Source of the DNA: Comamonadaceae bacterium PBBC2
GTDB taxonomy: Bacteria > Pseudomonadota > Gammaproteobacteria > Burkholderiales > Burkholderiaceae_C
Reading direction: 5' to 3'
Length of the DNA stretch: 64,000 nt
Assembly (NCBI GenBank): GCA_002255935.1
Contig: NKIO01000008.1
Coordinates: forward strand, 1-64,000
Shown here: positions 43,803 through 52,484 of the stretch, piece by piece
Layout of the letters: each line of letters begins with the position of its first letter
Numbering within the stretch: the first letter of the stretch is position 1
Notes under the pieces: generated by a model
What the model saw: the letters and a program-made list of their open reading frames with translations, nothing else
What the model was told of the DNA's origin: nothing
Databases searched by the model: none
Translations under genes and position numbers: made by a program

Positions 43803-45028
43803 GGGGTGACTTCGTGGGTGGATACGAGGGGTAGGCGCAGTGTGGCCAACATGCCGCTGGGCTCCTGGGTTTGCAGCGTGAAGCTGCCTGCAGTGCCATA
43901 GGCCAATTGCACGCGCTCTTTCAAATTGCTCAGGCCCACACCCAGTGTGGTGGGCAAGGATTCTCCGGCGCCGGTGTCGCGCACATCGATCTGGTACTGC
44001 GCGCCCTGCTCGGTCACCACCACGTCTATCGTGCCACCGCGCAGCGCGGGCTCAATGCCGTGCTTGATCGCGTTCTCCACCAGTGTCAGCACCAGCATGC
44101 CGGGAATGCGTACATCAGCCAGCGCGGGCGGCAAGCTCAGGCTGAATTGCAGGCGGTTGCCCAGGCGGGTTTTCATCACCTTGAGGTAAGCCTCGATCAA
44201 AGCCAGCTCGGCCTGTAGCGTGACGTGCTCGGTGCGCATGTCGCCCAGGCTAGCGCGCAAAAAGGTAATCAGATTAGCGGTCAGCTCGGCCGCGCGCGGC
44301 GATTCGGTTTGGGCCAGCTGTTGTACCGCGCCCAGGGTGTTGAACAAGAAGTGCGGTTCGATTTGCGCTTGCAACAATCGAAGCCGGGTTTCGCTGAGCT
44401 GGCGGGCTAGGCGTTCTTGCTCGGCTTGCATCTGCAGCTTGGTGGTCAGCATCTCGTATTCGCGGTTGCGCCAGGTGGACACTGCGCCGTAGATGATGGA
44501 ATAAAAAGTGCCGACACCGATGCCAGCGATCAACAAGGTGCGCCCGATTTTTTCCATCATTGCGGCGACGGATCGGCCATCCACAAAGGCCGACAGACTG
44601 GCACCGACCAGAGCACCCAGTGTGGCCAGAGCGACCACTTTCAAAAATGACGTCACGCTGGCCGCAGGTATGCGCCGGTAGTTGAACCACATGCTGACAA
44701 AACCGACGACGCTGCACAGGCCTAGCGCATGGGTCACCACCAAGGCCTCCAGCAGGCTGAACTTGGCGGGGAACATGAAGTGCAGGGCCAGTGCCATGGC
44801 AGACAGGGCCAGCAACAGTTTGCCCAGTGCAAGGTAACCCTTTAAACCCCGGTACTTCAGCGTGAAGGCGTGCACCTGCTGGCGCTCAATGGTGGACATT
44901 TTGGCCAAATGCTCAGCCATGCGGCGGCGGTAGCCGGGCTGGACAGTGTTGAGGCGAGCCGGGTCCTGCAAGACTTGCAGAATCTCGTCTTCCCAATCGC
45001 GGTGCCATTGCGTGATGCTTTTGAACAT
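43799..45028 (-). CDS. LytS-type membrane sensor histidine kinase (His_kinase family)
   Basis: 409 residues from ATG 45028, which has GAGGAAACC directly upstream; the frame opens 7 codons earlier without support. Four transmembrane segments (~70-90, 95-117, 132-150, 163-185) precede a coiled coil and the His_kinase motif QAQIEPHFLFNTLGAVQQL (His226), then an HATPase with LVLTLVENAIKHGIEPALRG and GVGLSNLKERV. It phosphorylates the co-encoded LytTR regulator. Confidence 0.9.
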   Translation of the reverse strand: MFKSITQWHRDWEDEILQVLQDPARLNTVQPGYRRRMAEHLAKMSTIERQQVHAFTLKYRGLKGYLALGKLLLALSAMALALHFMFPAKFSLLEALVVTHALGLCSVVGFVSMWFNYRRIPAASVTSFLKVVALATLGALVGASLSAFVDGRSVAAMMEKIGRTLLIAGIGVGTFYSIIYGAVSTWRNREYEMLTTKLQMQAEQERLARQLSETRLRLLQAQIEPHFLFNTLGAVQQLAQTESPRAAELTANLITFLRASLGDMRTEHVTLQAELALIEAYLKVMKTRLGNRLQFSLSLPPALADVRIPGMLVLTLVENAIKHGIEPALRGGTIDVVVTEQGAQYQIDVRDTGAGESLPTTLGVGLSNLKERVQLAYGTAGSFTLQTQEPSGMLATLRLPLVSTHEVTP

Positions 45029-45171
45029 GGTTTCCTCTATTGCAACCACCCTGGTGGGGGCAAGGCGCGAGTCTAGACAAGGGCCGTGCTTTTAGCTTGC
45101 ATGCCGCGATGGGTTACGACTTGGCGAGGGTAGGCGACGAAAGACGGTAGTTTTTTGAGTTAGAAATGTCG

Positions 45172-45231
45172 ATTGCTATGAAAAAGTGAGCTGCTCCCGC
45201 ACTATCCACGGCCTCAAAGCTCGATTGGGGC
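45172..45231 (+). repeat. Dispersed intergenic repeat, copy 7
   Basis: Plus orientation: ATTGCTATGAAAAAGTGA, the perfect core GCTGCTCCCGCACTATCCA, CGGCCTCAAAGCTCGATTGGGG. It overlaps the 3' end of the RDD-family gene, whose stop codon (45214-45216) lies in the right arm of the repeat. Confidence 0.75.
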
Positions 45232-46104
45232 CGCAATCTCCGGCGCGACGTCTGGCAAAGCTTGCTCCGCTTGGTAGGGTGCCCGCAAGTCAATCACGAC
45301 CGTATGCGCCACTTTGTCCTGGATCGCCTGGCGGTTGTCATCCCACAGGATCTGGGCGAAGCCGAAACCGCCGGTGGCCATGCCTGCGACATAGCCACCG
45401 TAGCGGCTGAAGCACACGCGCACCGAGAGGGGCTTGCCGGTGAGTTCCACCACCCGTAATCCCAGCAGCTTTTTGCCCAAGGTCTGGCCCTTCAGCCAAG
45501 TGGGGAGTAGCGCAAAGTAAACAATGGCCCAACCAAAGCCCATGCCCATGTCATCCCACCATTTCCCAAGCTCGGTTTGCCAGCGAAAAGCTTTGGGCTT
45601 GCGGGCTTCGCTGAGTTGTTCTTCCAGGGCTTCGATGCGCTCGGCATCGCTGGTGCTGGCACTGCTAGGCGCTGGTGCTGGTGCTGGTGCTGGTGCTGCC
45701 GCGGTGCCGCTAGCCGGCAATGCGGGGGCGGTGGCCACGGCAGTTGGGGTGGTGGCCGATTGCACAGGCTTGTGGCGTTCGTTCCAGGCCTGCCAGCCGC
45801 GCTCTGCCGCCAGCCACAAGCACAGTGCGCAGATGCCCCAAAGCCAGGCGTTGCGCAGCCACGAGCTTTTGCCCTGCTCTTGCGCACGCATGTGGTACAA
45901 AAATACCACCAGTGCTGCGCCCAGCCAGAATCCGTCCAGACTTGAGAGCAGCGCAATCGCCAGCAGATCCAGTCCCATGGCCAGTGCGCGCCGGGCGGGC
46001 TTGGCCAGGGGCGCGCCCAGAAGTTCAGGTGCCACATTCAGTGGTTCGGCCGACACCCAGCTGGGGCGGCGCAAATTGGCTTTGGAGGTGAGTGTGCTCA
46101 GCAT
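45214..46104 (-). CDS. RDD-family membrane protein with central Ala-Pro linker and coiled coil
   Basis: 296 residues from ATG 46104. A longer open frame to 47052 crosses two other genes and is spurious. N-terminal hydrophobic segments (LLAIALLSSLDGFWLGAALV; LRNAWLWGICALCLWLAAE) are followed by an Ala-Pro linker encoded by four GGTGCT hexamers (45674-45697, plus strand), a short coiled coil (DAERIEALEEQLSEARK), and an RDD domain with GFGWAIVYFALLPTWLKGQT and LGKKLLGLRVVELTGKPL. RDD proteins are small membrane proteins of poorly known role. The hexamer tract could vary in copy number. The gene ends inside repeat copy 7. Confidence 0.75.
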   Translation of the reverse strand: MLSTLTSKANLRRPSWVSAEPLNVAPELLGAPLAKPARRALAMGLDLLAIALLSSLDGFWLGAALVVFLYHMRAQEQGKSSWLRNAWLWGICALCLWLAAERGWQAWNERHKPVQSATTPTAVATAPALPASGTAAAPAPAPAPAPSSASTSDAERIEALEEQLSEARKPKAFRWQTELGKWWDDMGMGFGWAIVYFALLPTWLKGQTLGKKLLGLRVVELTGKPLSVRVCFSRYGGYVAGMATGGFGFAQILWDDNRQAIQDKVAHTVVIDLRAPYQAEQALPDVAPEIAAPIEL

Positions 46105-46272
46105 GGGCGGGTGGTCAGTGCGGGTCACGATGGTAAGGCAACTTGGCCAGATATCTGCCCCCAGAACGGCTGGCCCCCGGGATTCGACGCCCTGTCGCAC
46201 AGGCCTTGTGGATGGCGTGTGACTGGCACCACACTGCGCCTGTGGGATGTCCCTTTTAACTTGGAGATTGCA

Positions 46273-46920
46273 ATGCGAAACACACACTGGAAATTCTGGC
46301 TGGCTGCGGCCAACACCGCTTTGGTACTTGCGGCCACGCCCGCGCTGGCGGCCGATCAGCTGCGTGATGTGCCAGCCTTTACGTCCATCACCAGCCAAGG
46401 GGCATTCCAGGTCACCGTGAATGTGGGGCAGAAGCAGTCGGTGGCGCTGTCGGGTACCGACACGGCGCTGGCCAAGATTGAGACCAAGGTGGTGGATGGT
46501 GTGCTGACACTGACCATGCAAGAGCACAAGAACGCTATCAATGACGAAAAAATGGTGCGTATCACCATCAACGTGGAGCAACTCAATCAGTTCCAGATGG
46601 AAGGGGCAGGCAAGACCGAACTGAACAATATTGCCGCCGAGCGCTTCCGCCTGAACTACCAGGGCGTGGGCTTGTTGCGGGCCACGGGCAAGGTGCAGAC
46701 CTTCGTTCTGAAGGCCGAGGGTGTGGGCGCGGTGAACGCCCGTGACTTGGAAGCCCAGCACGTCGACGTCAATTTGCAGGGAGTCGGCTCCGTCAAGGTG
46801 TGGGCCAAAGAGTCCTTGCGCGCCAAGGTAGATGGCATCGGTTCTTTGACCTACTACGGCAAGCCTTCGCGCATCAGTAAGACGGTGGACGGTATCGGCA
46901 GCATCAGCGCGGGCGACTGA
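46273..46920 (+). CDS. DUF2807 (head-GIN domain) exported protein
   Basis: 215 residues from ATG 46273, with TTGGAG 6 bases upstream; an upstream frame to 46111 is not supported. A signal peptide (ANTALVLAATPALAADQ) is followed by a repetitive beta-helix-like domain: VPAFTSITSQGAFQVTVNVG, LNQFQMEGAGKTELNNIAAE, LKAEGVGAVNARDLEAQHVD, LQGVGSVKVW, VDGIGSLTYYGKP and VDGIGSISAGD. The last repeats match the GxGsv.v.G.p family ending. Likely periplasmic or surface; function unknown. Divergent from the RDD gene. Confidence 0.85.
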   Translation: MRNTHWKFWLAAANTALVLAATPALAADQLRDVPAFTSITSQGAFQVTVNVGQKQSVALSGTDTALAKIETKVVDGVLTLTMQEHKNAINDEKMVRITINVEQLNQFQMEGAGKTELNNIAAERFRLNYQGVGLLRATGKVQTFVLKAEGVGAVNARDLEAQHVDVNLQGVGSVKVWAKESLRAKVDGIGSLTYYGKPSRISKTVDGIGSISAGD

Positions 46921-47008
46921 TCTTTTTGGGGGTAGGGACAGGCCACGCAAGTGGCCTGTTTGCGTTTCTGGAGTGTCACAAATCCGCAACCCTAGGGTTA
47001 ATCCTAAG

Positions 47009-47051
47009 TTGACGTTGAAACCGCTTTCGAAAGATGATGAAAGCGCTTTCA
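47009..47051 (+). promoter_or_regulatory. Promoter and tandem LacI-type operators of the beta-glucan TonB operon
   Basis: TTGACG (47009-47014) and GATGAT (47033-47038), 18 bases apart, form a plausible sigma-70 promoter. The spacer holds GAAACCGCTTTC (47017-47028), one mismatch from GAAAGCGCTTTC. Directly downstream is the perfect 14-bp palindrome TGAAAGCGCTTTCA (47038-47051), identical to the one at the ABC-transporter promoter at 63753-63766. The palindrome with central CG is typical of LacI/GalR-family operators. Binding here would block polymerase. The repressor is probably the LacI-type protein partially encoded at the right edge. Confidence 0.75.
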
Positions 47052-47120
47052 AAGACAGGCGTCACAAGCAAACTTGGTAGCCAAGGCCCTCTTCACCCAT
47101 CTATTTCCGGAGACATTCTG

Positions 47121-50090
47121 ATGACCATATCGCCCTCCCCCCGCCAGAAAGGCGGCAAGCATGCGGCTTTCCGCATAGCGCCTTTGGCGGCGGCTTGCGC
47201 CCTGCTGATCGCCCAGACCAGTGGTGCCAATGCCCAGCAAGCACCCGAAGCCACCAAAGACGGCAAAGCCCTGCAAACGGTGGTCGTGACCGGCATCCGC
47301 AGCAGCCTGGATTCCGCAATGAACCTCAAGCGGGACTCGCAAGGCGTGGTGGACGGCATCAATGCAGAAGAGATCGGCAAGTTCCCGGATACCAACCTGG
47401 CGGAATCTCTGCAGCGCATCAGCGGTGTGTCGATTGACCGCTCCATTGGTGAAGGCTCCAAAGTAACAGTGCGCGGCGTCGGCCCCGACTTCAATATGGT
47501 TTTGCTCAATGGCCGCCAAATGCCTGCGTCCAGCCTGGCCGATACCGGCCCTTCTAACTCCCGCGCGTTTGACTTCGCCAATCTGGCATCCGAAGCGATT
47601 GCCGGTATTGAGGTGTACAAGACCAGCCGCGCCAGCACACCGGCCGGTGGCATTGGCGCAACGATCAATATCAAGACAGCGCGCCCTCTGGGCAGCCCAG
47701 CGGTGGCCAACATCGGCTTCAAGGAAGTCTTTGACACGTCCAACGGCAACCTGCCCGGCCACTTGCAAGGCAAGAGCGCCACGCCCGAAATCTCCGGCAT
47801 TTACAGCGACACCTTTGCCGATGGCAAGTTCGGTATCGCCATCAGCGCCAGCCACCAAGAGCGCAGCCTGGGCTACAACCAAGCCGGTGTGCCCAATGGC
47901 TGGCGCGCAGTGAATCCGAACAGCAACGACTGGGGCAGTGTTGCAAACTCCCAGCGGCCTGCGCCGGATGTTCTGTACTCCACGCCGCAGAACCCCAACT
48001 ACTCGATGACTAGCGTTCAGCGCCAACGTGACAATGGTCAGCTGACCCTGCAATACGCGCCCAGTAGCGATATCAAAGCCACCCTGGACTACACCTATTC
48101 GCAGAACAAGCTGCAAAGCCGCCGCAATGACTTGGGCGTGTGGATGAACTTTGGTGGTGACGTGACCAAAGCCACCTGGACCAATGGCTTGGTGGCCGGA
48201 CCCAACATCTACACCGAAGCCTATGGAAATCCTGGCGACGTGGCCATGGGTGCGGCCGAGTTCGCCACCCGAAATGAGAACAAATCACTCGGCTTCAACG
48301 TCGAATGGAAGGTCTCAGACCGGCTGAAGTTTGAAGTGGATGCACATCGCTCTACGGCCGAATCTTCGCCGGACAGCCCTTACGGTTCCAGTGCGGTTCT
48401 GGGTGGAGCCCAGTTCACACGTACCGGCGTATCCGTTGACTTTAGCAAGGATTTCCCAGCCATTAGCATTTCAGGTGGTGACGTTGACCCATCCAAAATG
48501 ATGGTGACGGGATCGTCTTTCCGCAATAGCTATATGCTCGCGCAGATTGAGCAGTTGCAGGTTAAAGGTAGCTTCAAGATCGACGAAGACTCCGGCCTGA
48601 ATTTCGGCCTGAGCAGCACCAAGGCCGACAACCGGTCTGCCTATGCCAACGTGGACAATGGCGCATGGGGTGGTCAGGGTAACGAGTCGAACTACGCTGA
48701 CAGCTCATGGCGCAAAGACACTCTGCGTCAGTACTTCTCCAAGATCAGCGGCAGCGATAACCCGGCCCTGTATAACCAAATTCTGTTTGGTGATTTCGCC
48801 AGCCTGCGCGCGCAGGCGATCACACAGTCCGGTCACCCTGAGTGGTATGTGGCACCCTCCACTTACACCACGGATCGCCGTGTGACAGAAAAGTCCACCA
48901 GCGGATATGTCCAGTACAACAGAGACTGGGATTCCGCTATGCCGATTCACACTGCCATCGGCTTGCGCTATGAGAAAACCGACGTTGTGTCCTCCGCGTT
49001 GGTGCCCACCGCAACAGGCATTATCTGGGGCAGTAACAACGAGTACACGGTGACTTTTGGCACGCCAGGTTTCACCACGCTGGAAGGCAGCTATAGCTAC
49101 CTGTTGCCTAGCTTGGACTTTGATATCGATTTGTCCAAGGACCTGAAATTCCGCGCCAGCTACGGTGAAACCATCGGCCGCCCGGGTTGGGGTGACATTC
49201 AGGGCGGGCAAACTTTGGATGGCCTGGCGCGTGTGAACGGTGGCACGGGTGGTCAGGGCAACCCCGCACTTAAACCATTGAAGTCAAAGAACATCGACTT
49301 CTCGTTGGAGTGGTACTACGCCAAGGGCAGCTTTGCGTCGATTGGTTACTTCCGCAAGGACATCGAAAACTACATCGGCAACTCCCAGACAACCGCCACA
49401 CCATTCAACCTGCACACGCCCGCAAATGGCCTGTTCTGGAACGAGGCGGTGGCGAAGGGATGCGCGGCAACAGACATCACTTGTATCCGCAACTACATCT
49501 TCAAGAACAAAAATGGCCAGGCCGGTGTCGTACGCGGACCGGATGATGCCAACGGCAACCAGACTGGCACTATTGCGGGCCAAGCGGGAGACCCGATTGC
49601 GACGTTCCTGATCAATACACCGTCCAACCAGAAGTCCGACACTCTGAATGGCTGGGAGTTGAACCTTCAACACATGTTTGGCGCGAGTGGTTTTGGTGTA
49701 TCTACCAACTACACCAAGGTGAGCTCGGGTCTGAAGTTTGACAACCGTGTCACGGCTGAGCAGTTTGCGCTGTTGGGCGTGGGTGATTCTGCCAACTTGG
49801 GCGGCTTCTATGAAAACGACAAATGGTCGGTGCGTGCGGCCTACAACTGGCGCGGTGAATTCCTGTCCTCATTGTTCGATGGCTCGGGAGCCAACCCGAT
49901 GTACACCGAGGCCTATGGCCAGCTGGACTTCAACGTCGGCTACAAGTGGGACAAGCACTTGAGCTTGCAGTTTGAAGCCATCAACTTGAACGACGGCATC
50001 CAGCGCCTGCATGGACGTTCAAGCACCCAGGTGGACTTTGTGACTCAAACTGGACCACGTTACATGGTCGGAGCACGCTACAAGTTCTGA
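47121..50090 (+). CDS. TonB-dependent receptor of the beta-glucan locus
   Basis: 989 residues from ATG 47121 (GGAG about 10 bases upstream; the frame begins at 47034 within the operator). A signal peptide ends near SGANAQQ. The TonB box is LQTVVVTGIRSSL. Plug: DGINAEEIGKFPDTNLAESL, QRISGVSIDRS, GSKVTVRGVGPDFNMVLLNG and FDFANLASEAIAGIEVYKTS. The barrel ends GPRYMVGARYKF. This plug type (EEIGKFPDTNLAESLQR) is the one seen in Caulobacter/Xanthomonas-type carbohydrate TonB receptors that accompany tryptophan-halogenase-like genes. Ligand by context: beta-glucan oligosaccharides. Confidence 0.93.
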   Translation: MTISPSPRQKGGKHAAFRIAPLAAACALLIAQTSGANAQQAPEATKDGKALQTVVVTGIRSSLDSAMNLKRDSQGVVDGINAEEIGKFPDTNLAESLQRISGVSIDRSIGEGSKVTVRGVGPDFNMVLLNGRQMPASSLADTGPSNSRAFDFANLASEAIAGIEVYKTSRASTPAGGIGATINIKTARPLGSPAVANIGFKEVFDTSNGNLPGHLQGKSATPEISGIYSDTFADGKFGIAISASHQERSLGYNQAGVPNGWRAVNPNSNDWGSVANSQRPAPDVLYSTPQNPNYSMTSVQRQRDNGQLTLQYAPSSDIKATLDYTYSQNKLQSRRNDLGVWMNFGGDVTKATWTNGLVAGPNIYTEAYGNPGDVAMGAAEFATRNENKSLGFNVEWKVSDRLKFEVDAHRSTAESSPDSPYGSSAVLGGAQFTRTGVSVDFSKDFPAISISGGDVDPSKMMVTGSSFRNSYMLAQIEQLQVKGSFKIDEDSGLNFGLSSTKADNRSAYANVDNGAWGGQGNESNYADSSWRKDTLRQYFSKISGSDNPALYNQILFGDFASLRAQAITQSGHPEWYVAPSTYTTDRRVTEKSTSGYVQYNRDWDSAMPIHTAIGLRYEKTDVVSSALVPTATGIIWGSNNEYTVTFGTPGFTTLEGSYSYLLPSLDFDIDLSKDLKFRASYGETIGRPGWGDIQGGQTLDGLARVNGGTGGQGNPALKPLKSKNIDFSLEWYYAKGSFASIGYFRKDIENYIGNSQTTATPFNLHTPANGLFWNEAVAKGCAATDITCIRNYIFKNKNGQAGVVRGPDDANGNQTGTIAGQAGDPIATFLINTPSNQKSDTLNGWELNLQHMFGASGFGVSTNYTKVSSGLKFDNRVTAEQFALLGVGDSANLGGFYENDKWSVRAAYNWRGEFLSSLFDGSGANPMYTEAYGQLDFNVGYKWDKHLSLQFEAINLNDGIQRLHGRSSTQVDFVTQTGPRYMVGARYKF

Positions 50091-50099
50091 TAGCGGATG

Positions 50100-50125
50100 G
50101 CCATTGCAGCTTCGGCTGCAATGGC
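50100..50125 (+). terminator. Stable hairpin with TTCG loop after the TonB receptor gene
   Basis: A perfect 11-bp stem GCCATTGCAGC/GCTGCAATGGC closed by a TTCG tetraloop, 10 bases after the TonB-receptor stop. It is not followed by a T-run, so it more likely protects the receptor mRNA 3' end than terminates transcription. Confidence 0.6.
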
Positions 50126-50144
50126 TCCACAATGCGATAGCAAC

Positions 50145-50175
50145 AAAAAAGCCACTGACCACCAGCGGCTTTTTT
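50145..50175 (+). terminator. Rho-independent terminator/attenuator inside the TonB-halogenase unit
   Basis: A 13-bp stem AAAAAAGCCACTG/CAGCGGCTTTTTT with one A-C mismatch and a 5-base loop, ending in a T-run. It lies 26 bases before the first halogenase start. It should limit transcription from the TonB receptor into the downstream genes, so that the receptor is made in excess. Confidence 0.7.
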
Positions 50176-50201
50176 ATTGGTACAACACGAGGTAGATACG
50201 G

Positions 50202-51755
50202 GTGAACGAGGCGGTCAAACACATCGTGATTGTGGGCGGTGGATCAGCAGGCTGGCTGGCCGCCGGCGTGATCGCGGCCGAGCATTGCAGTGCCTCAGAC
50301 GCGGGCCTGCGCGTGACTTTGCTGGAATCACCGGATGTGGCGCCCATTGGTGTGGGCGAAGGCACCTGGCCCACCATGCGTGACACGCTGCACAAAATCG
50401 GAGTCTCAGAAACAGACTTCTTTCGCGAGTGCGACGCATCGTTTAAGCAGGGTTCACGTTTCAATGGTTGGGTGAATGGCAGGGCAGATGACCACTACTT
50501 TCACCCCTTTGTACTGCCACAAGGTTATGGAGAAACCGACCTGGTATCAGGCTGGTTGCAGCAATATGCGCAGCTGCCATTTGCCGACCTGGTGAGCTTT
50601 CAGCCGCATCTGTGTGTGCATGGCAAGGCGCCCAAACAAAAGGGCACACCCGAGTACGCCGCAGTGGCCAACTATGGTTACCACCTGGACGCGAGCAAGT
50701 TTGGGCAGTTCTTGCGCAAGCATTGCACTGAGAAGCTGGGCGTGCGCCATGTGCTGGACCACATGACCGGCATTCATACGCACGAGAACGGCGACATTGC
50801 CTCACTGCAAACCCAGGCGAACGGTGCATTGGAGGGCGATCTGTTTATCGATTGCACCGGCATGCAGTCTCTGTTGCTGGGCAAGCATTACCAGATTCCG
50901 TTTCTGTCGCAGAAGCATGTTCTATTCAATGACACGGCCATGGCGTTGCAGATTCCGTATGCGGATGAGAACACCCCCATCGCGTCGCAAACCATCTCTA
51001 CCGCGCAAGACAGCGGCTGGATTTGGGATATCGGATTGCCTACGCGCCGTGGTACTGGCTATGTGTATTCCAGTGCGCACACTACCGATGAAGCCGCACA
51101 GCAGGCCCTGCATAGCTACACAGTGCAGACCGGTGGACCCATCAACCCTGGCACGCCGCGCAAGCTGACTTTCAAGCCTGGCTACCACAGCAAGTTCTGG
51201 CACAAAAATTGTGTCGCCATTGGTCTGTCTGCGGGTTTCATCGAACCGCTGGAGGCATCGGCCCTGGCCTTGGTAGAGCTTTCCGCCAGTATGCTCAGTG
51301 ATGAGATGCCAGCTACGCGTTCGGGGATGGAGTTAGCGGCCAAGCGTTTCAATGATGCATTCATTTACCGCTGGGAACGCGTCATTGACTTCCTCAAGCT
51401 GCACTATGTGCTGACCCAGCGGACCGACTCCGACTACTGGCGCGACAACTGCCAACCCGAGGGTATTCCAGAGCGTTTGCAAGAGCTGCTGGTGCTGTGG
51501 CAGCACCAGAGTCCGTCCCGCTACGACTTGGCGCGCATTGACGAAGTATTCCCATCGGCTAGTTACCAGTATGTGTTGTATGGCATGGGTTTTCGCCCAA
51601 AGCAAAGGCCCACTGTGCGGCGCACGGATGACACTGCCGCCGCAATGACCTACTTCCAGGAAGCCGCCAGCTTGACGCGCAAGATGCTGGCCGCGCTGCC
51701 CGACAACCGCGAACTCATTACGCATATTCAGCGCAATGGAATGCTGAAAATTTGA
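50202..51755 (+). CDS. Flavin-dependent tryptophan-halogenase-like protein 1
   Basis: 517 residues from GTG 50202 (CGAGG at a spacing of 9). FAD-binding IVGGGSAGWLAAGV and the second flavin motif VGEGTWPTM are present. Lys82 in ASFKQGSRFNGW corresponds to the catalytic lysine of PrnA/RebH, and the FIEPLEAS block carries the catalytic glutamate region. The family WxWxIP motif reads WIWDIGLP, with one extra residue, so halogenation chemistry is less certain here than in the paralogue at 53.5 kb. Such proteins at TonB-receptor loci are not linked to a known secondary metabolite. Substrate unknown. First gene after the attenuator. Confidence 0.85.
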   Translation: MNEAVKHIVIVGGGSAGWLAAGVIAAEHCSASDAGLRVTLLESPDVAPIGVGEGTWPTMRDTLHKIGVSETDFFRECDASFKQGSRFNGWVNGRADDHYFHPFVLPQGYGETDLVSGWLQQYAQLPFADLVSFQPHLCVHGKAPKQKGTPEYAAVANYGYHLDASKFGQFLRKHCTEKLGVRHVLDHMTGIHTHENGDIASLQTQANGALEGDLFIDCTGMQSLLLGKHYQIPFLSQKHVLFNDTAMALQIPYADENTPIASQTISTAQDSGWIWDIGLPTRRGTGYVYSSAHTTDEAAQQALHSYTVQTGGPINPGTPRKLTFKPGYHSKFWHKNCVAIGLSAGFIEPLEASALALVELSASMLSDEMPATRSGMELAAKRFNDAFIYRWERVIDFLKLHYVLTQRTDSDYWRDNCQPEGIPERLQELLVLWQHQSPSRYDLARIDEVFPSASYQYVLYGMGFRPKQRPTVRRTDDTAAAMTYFQEAASLTRKMLAALPDNRELITHIQRNGMLKI

Positions 51756-51773
51756 TTTCCAACAAGAAGCACC

Positions 51774-52484
51774 ATGCCACACCCTGTACTACTCAACAAC
51801 GTTGACCACAAAGACCTGCGCGTCATCACTACGCGCGGCGCGCAGTACGGCGACAACGTGATGACCGCCTTGACGTTTCCGCATGAGTTTCGCAGTCTGC
51901 AGGCGCACTACCCCATCGTATTTTTCAAATCGGAAGATGGCACCAGTTTTCACTCGGCCGCATTGCTGGGCTTTCAGGAGAATGAAAACCTGTTTCTGAA
52001 CCAGGATGGCTGGGACGCTACCTATATTCCACTGACCATTGCGCGCCAGCCGTTTTTGATAGGCAATGCCAAGGGCGAGATGCTGTTGCATGTGAACCTG
52101 GAGAGCCCCAGGGTCAGCCGTACCCAGGGAGAGCCCTTGTTTCTGGAGTACGGTGGAAACACGGACTTTCTGGAGCAGATGAGCTCCGCGTTGCGCACTA
52201 TCCACGATGGCCTGGAGCTGGTACCCGCCTTCAGTGCGGCATTGATGGAGCTGAATCTGCTGGAGTCTTTTGTATTTGATGTGCAGTTGTTGGATGGATC
52301 GCAACACCGGTTGGCAGGGTGCTACACCATCAACGAGGAGCGACTCCATGCACTTGGTGGCCAGGTGTTGGAGCAATTGAGCCGCGCTGGCTTTTTGCAA
52401 CCCATCTATATGGTGATTGCATCGCTGTCCAATCTGAGCGCACTGGCAGAACGCAAGCGCCGCACCCATGCTACCCATCGCTAA
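51774..52484 (+). CDS. SapC-like protein
   Basis: A 236-residue soluble protein with the SapC family blocks: LTFPHEFRSLQAHYPIVFFK, SAALLGFQENENLFL, GWDATYIPLTIARQPFLIG and EPLFLEYGGNTDFLEQM. SapC was named from an S-layer secretion context, but homologues near TonB receptors and tryptophan-halogenase-like genes have no known activity. Starts 18 bases after halogenase 1. Its 3' end overlaps the cupin gene by 17 bases. Confidence 0.85.
   Translation: MPHPVLLNNVDHKDLRVITTRGAQYGDNVMTALTFPHEFRSLQAHYPIVFFKSEDGTSFHSAALLGFQENENLFLNQDGWDATYIPLTIARQPFLIGNAKGEMLLHVNLESPRVSRTQGEPLFLEYGGNTDFLEQMSSALRTIHDGLELVPAFSAALMELNLLESFVFDVQLLDGSQHRLAGCYTINEERLHALGGQVLEQLSRAGFLQPIYMVIASLSNLSALAERKRRTHATHR

Noticed and set aside
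46105-47052. Upstream part of the long minus-strand frame joined to the RDD gene
   Set aside because: It runs antisense through the DUF2807 gene and the glucan-operon promoter. The RDD domain protein starts sensibly at 46104.
52195-52215. CGCACTATCCACG inside the SapC-like gene, matching part of the dispersed repeat core
   Set aside because: The match is only about 13 bases, without the left and right arms, and it is in frame with conserved coding sequence. It looks like chance.
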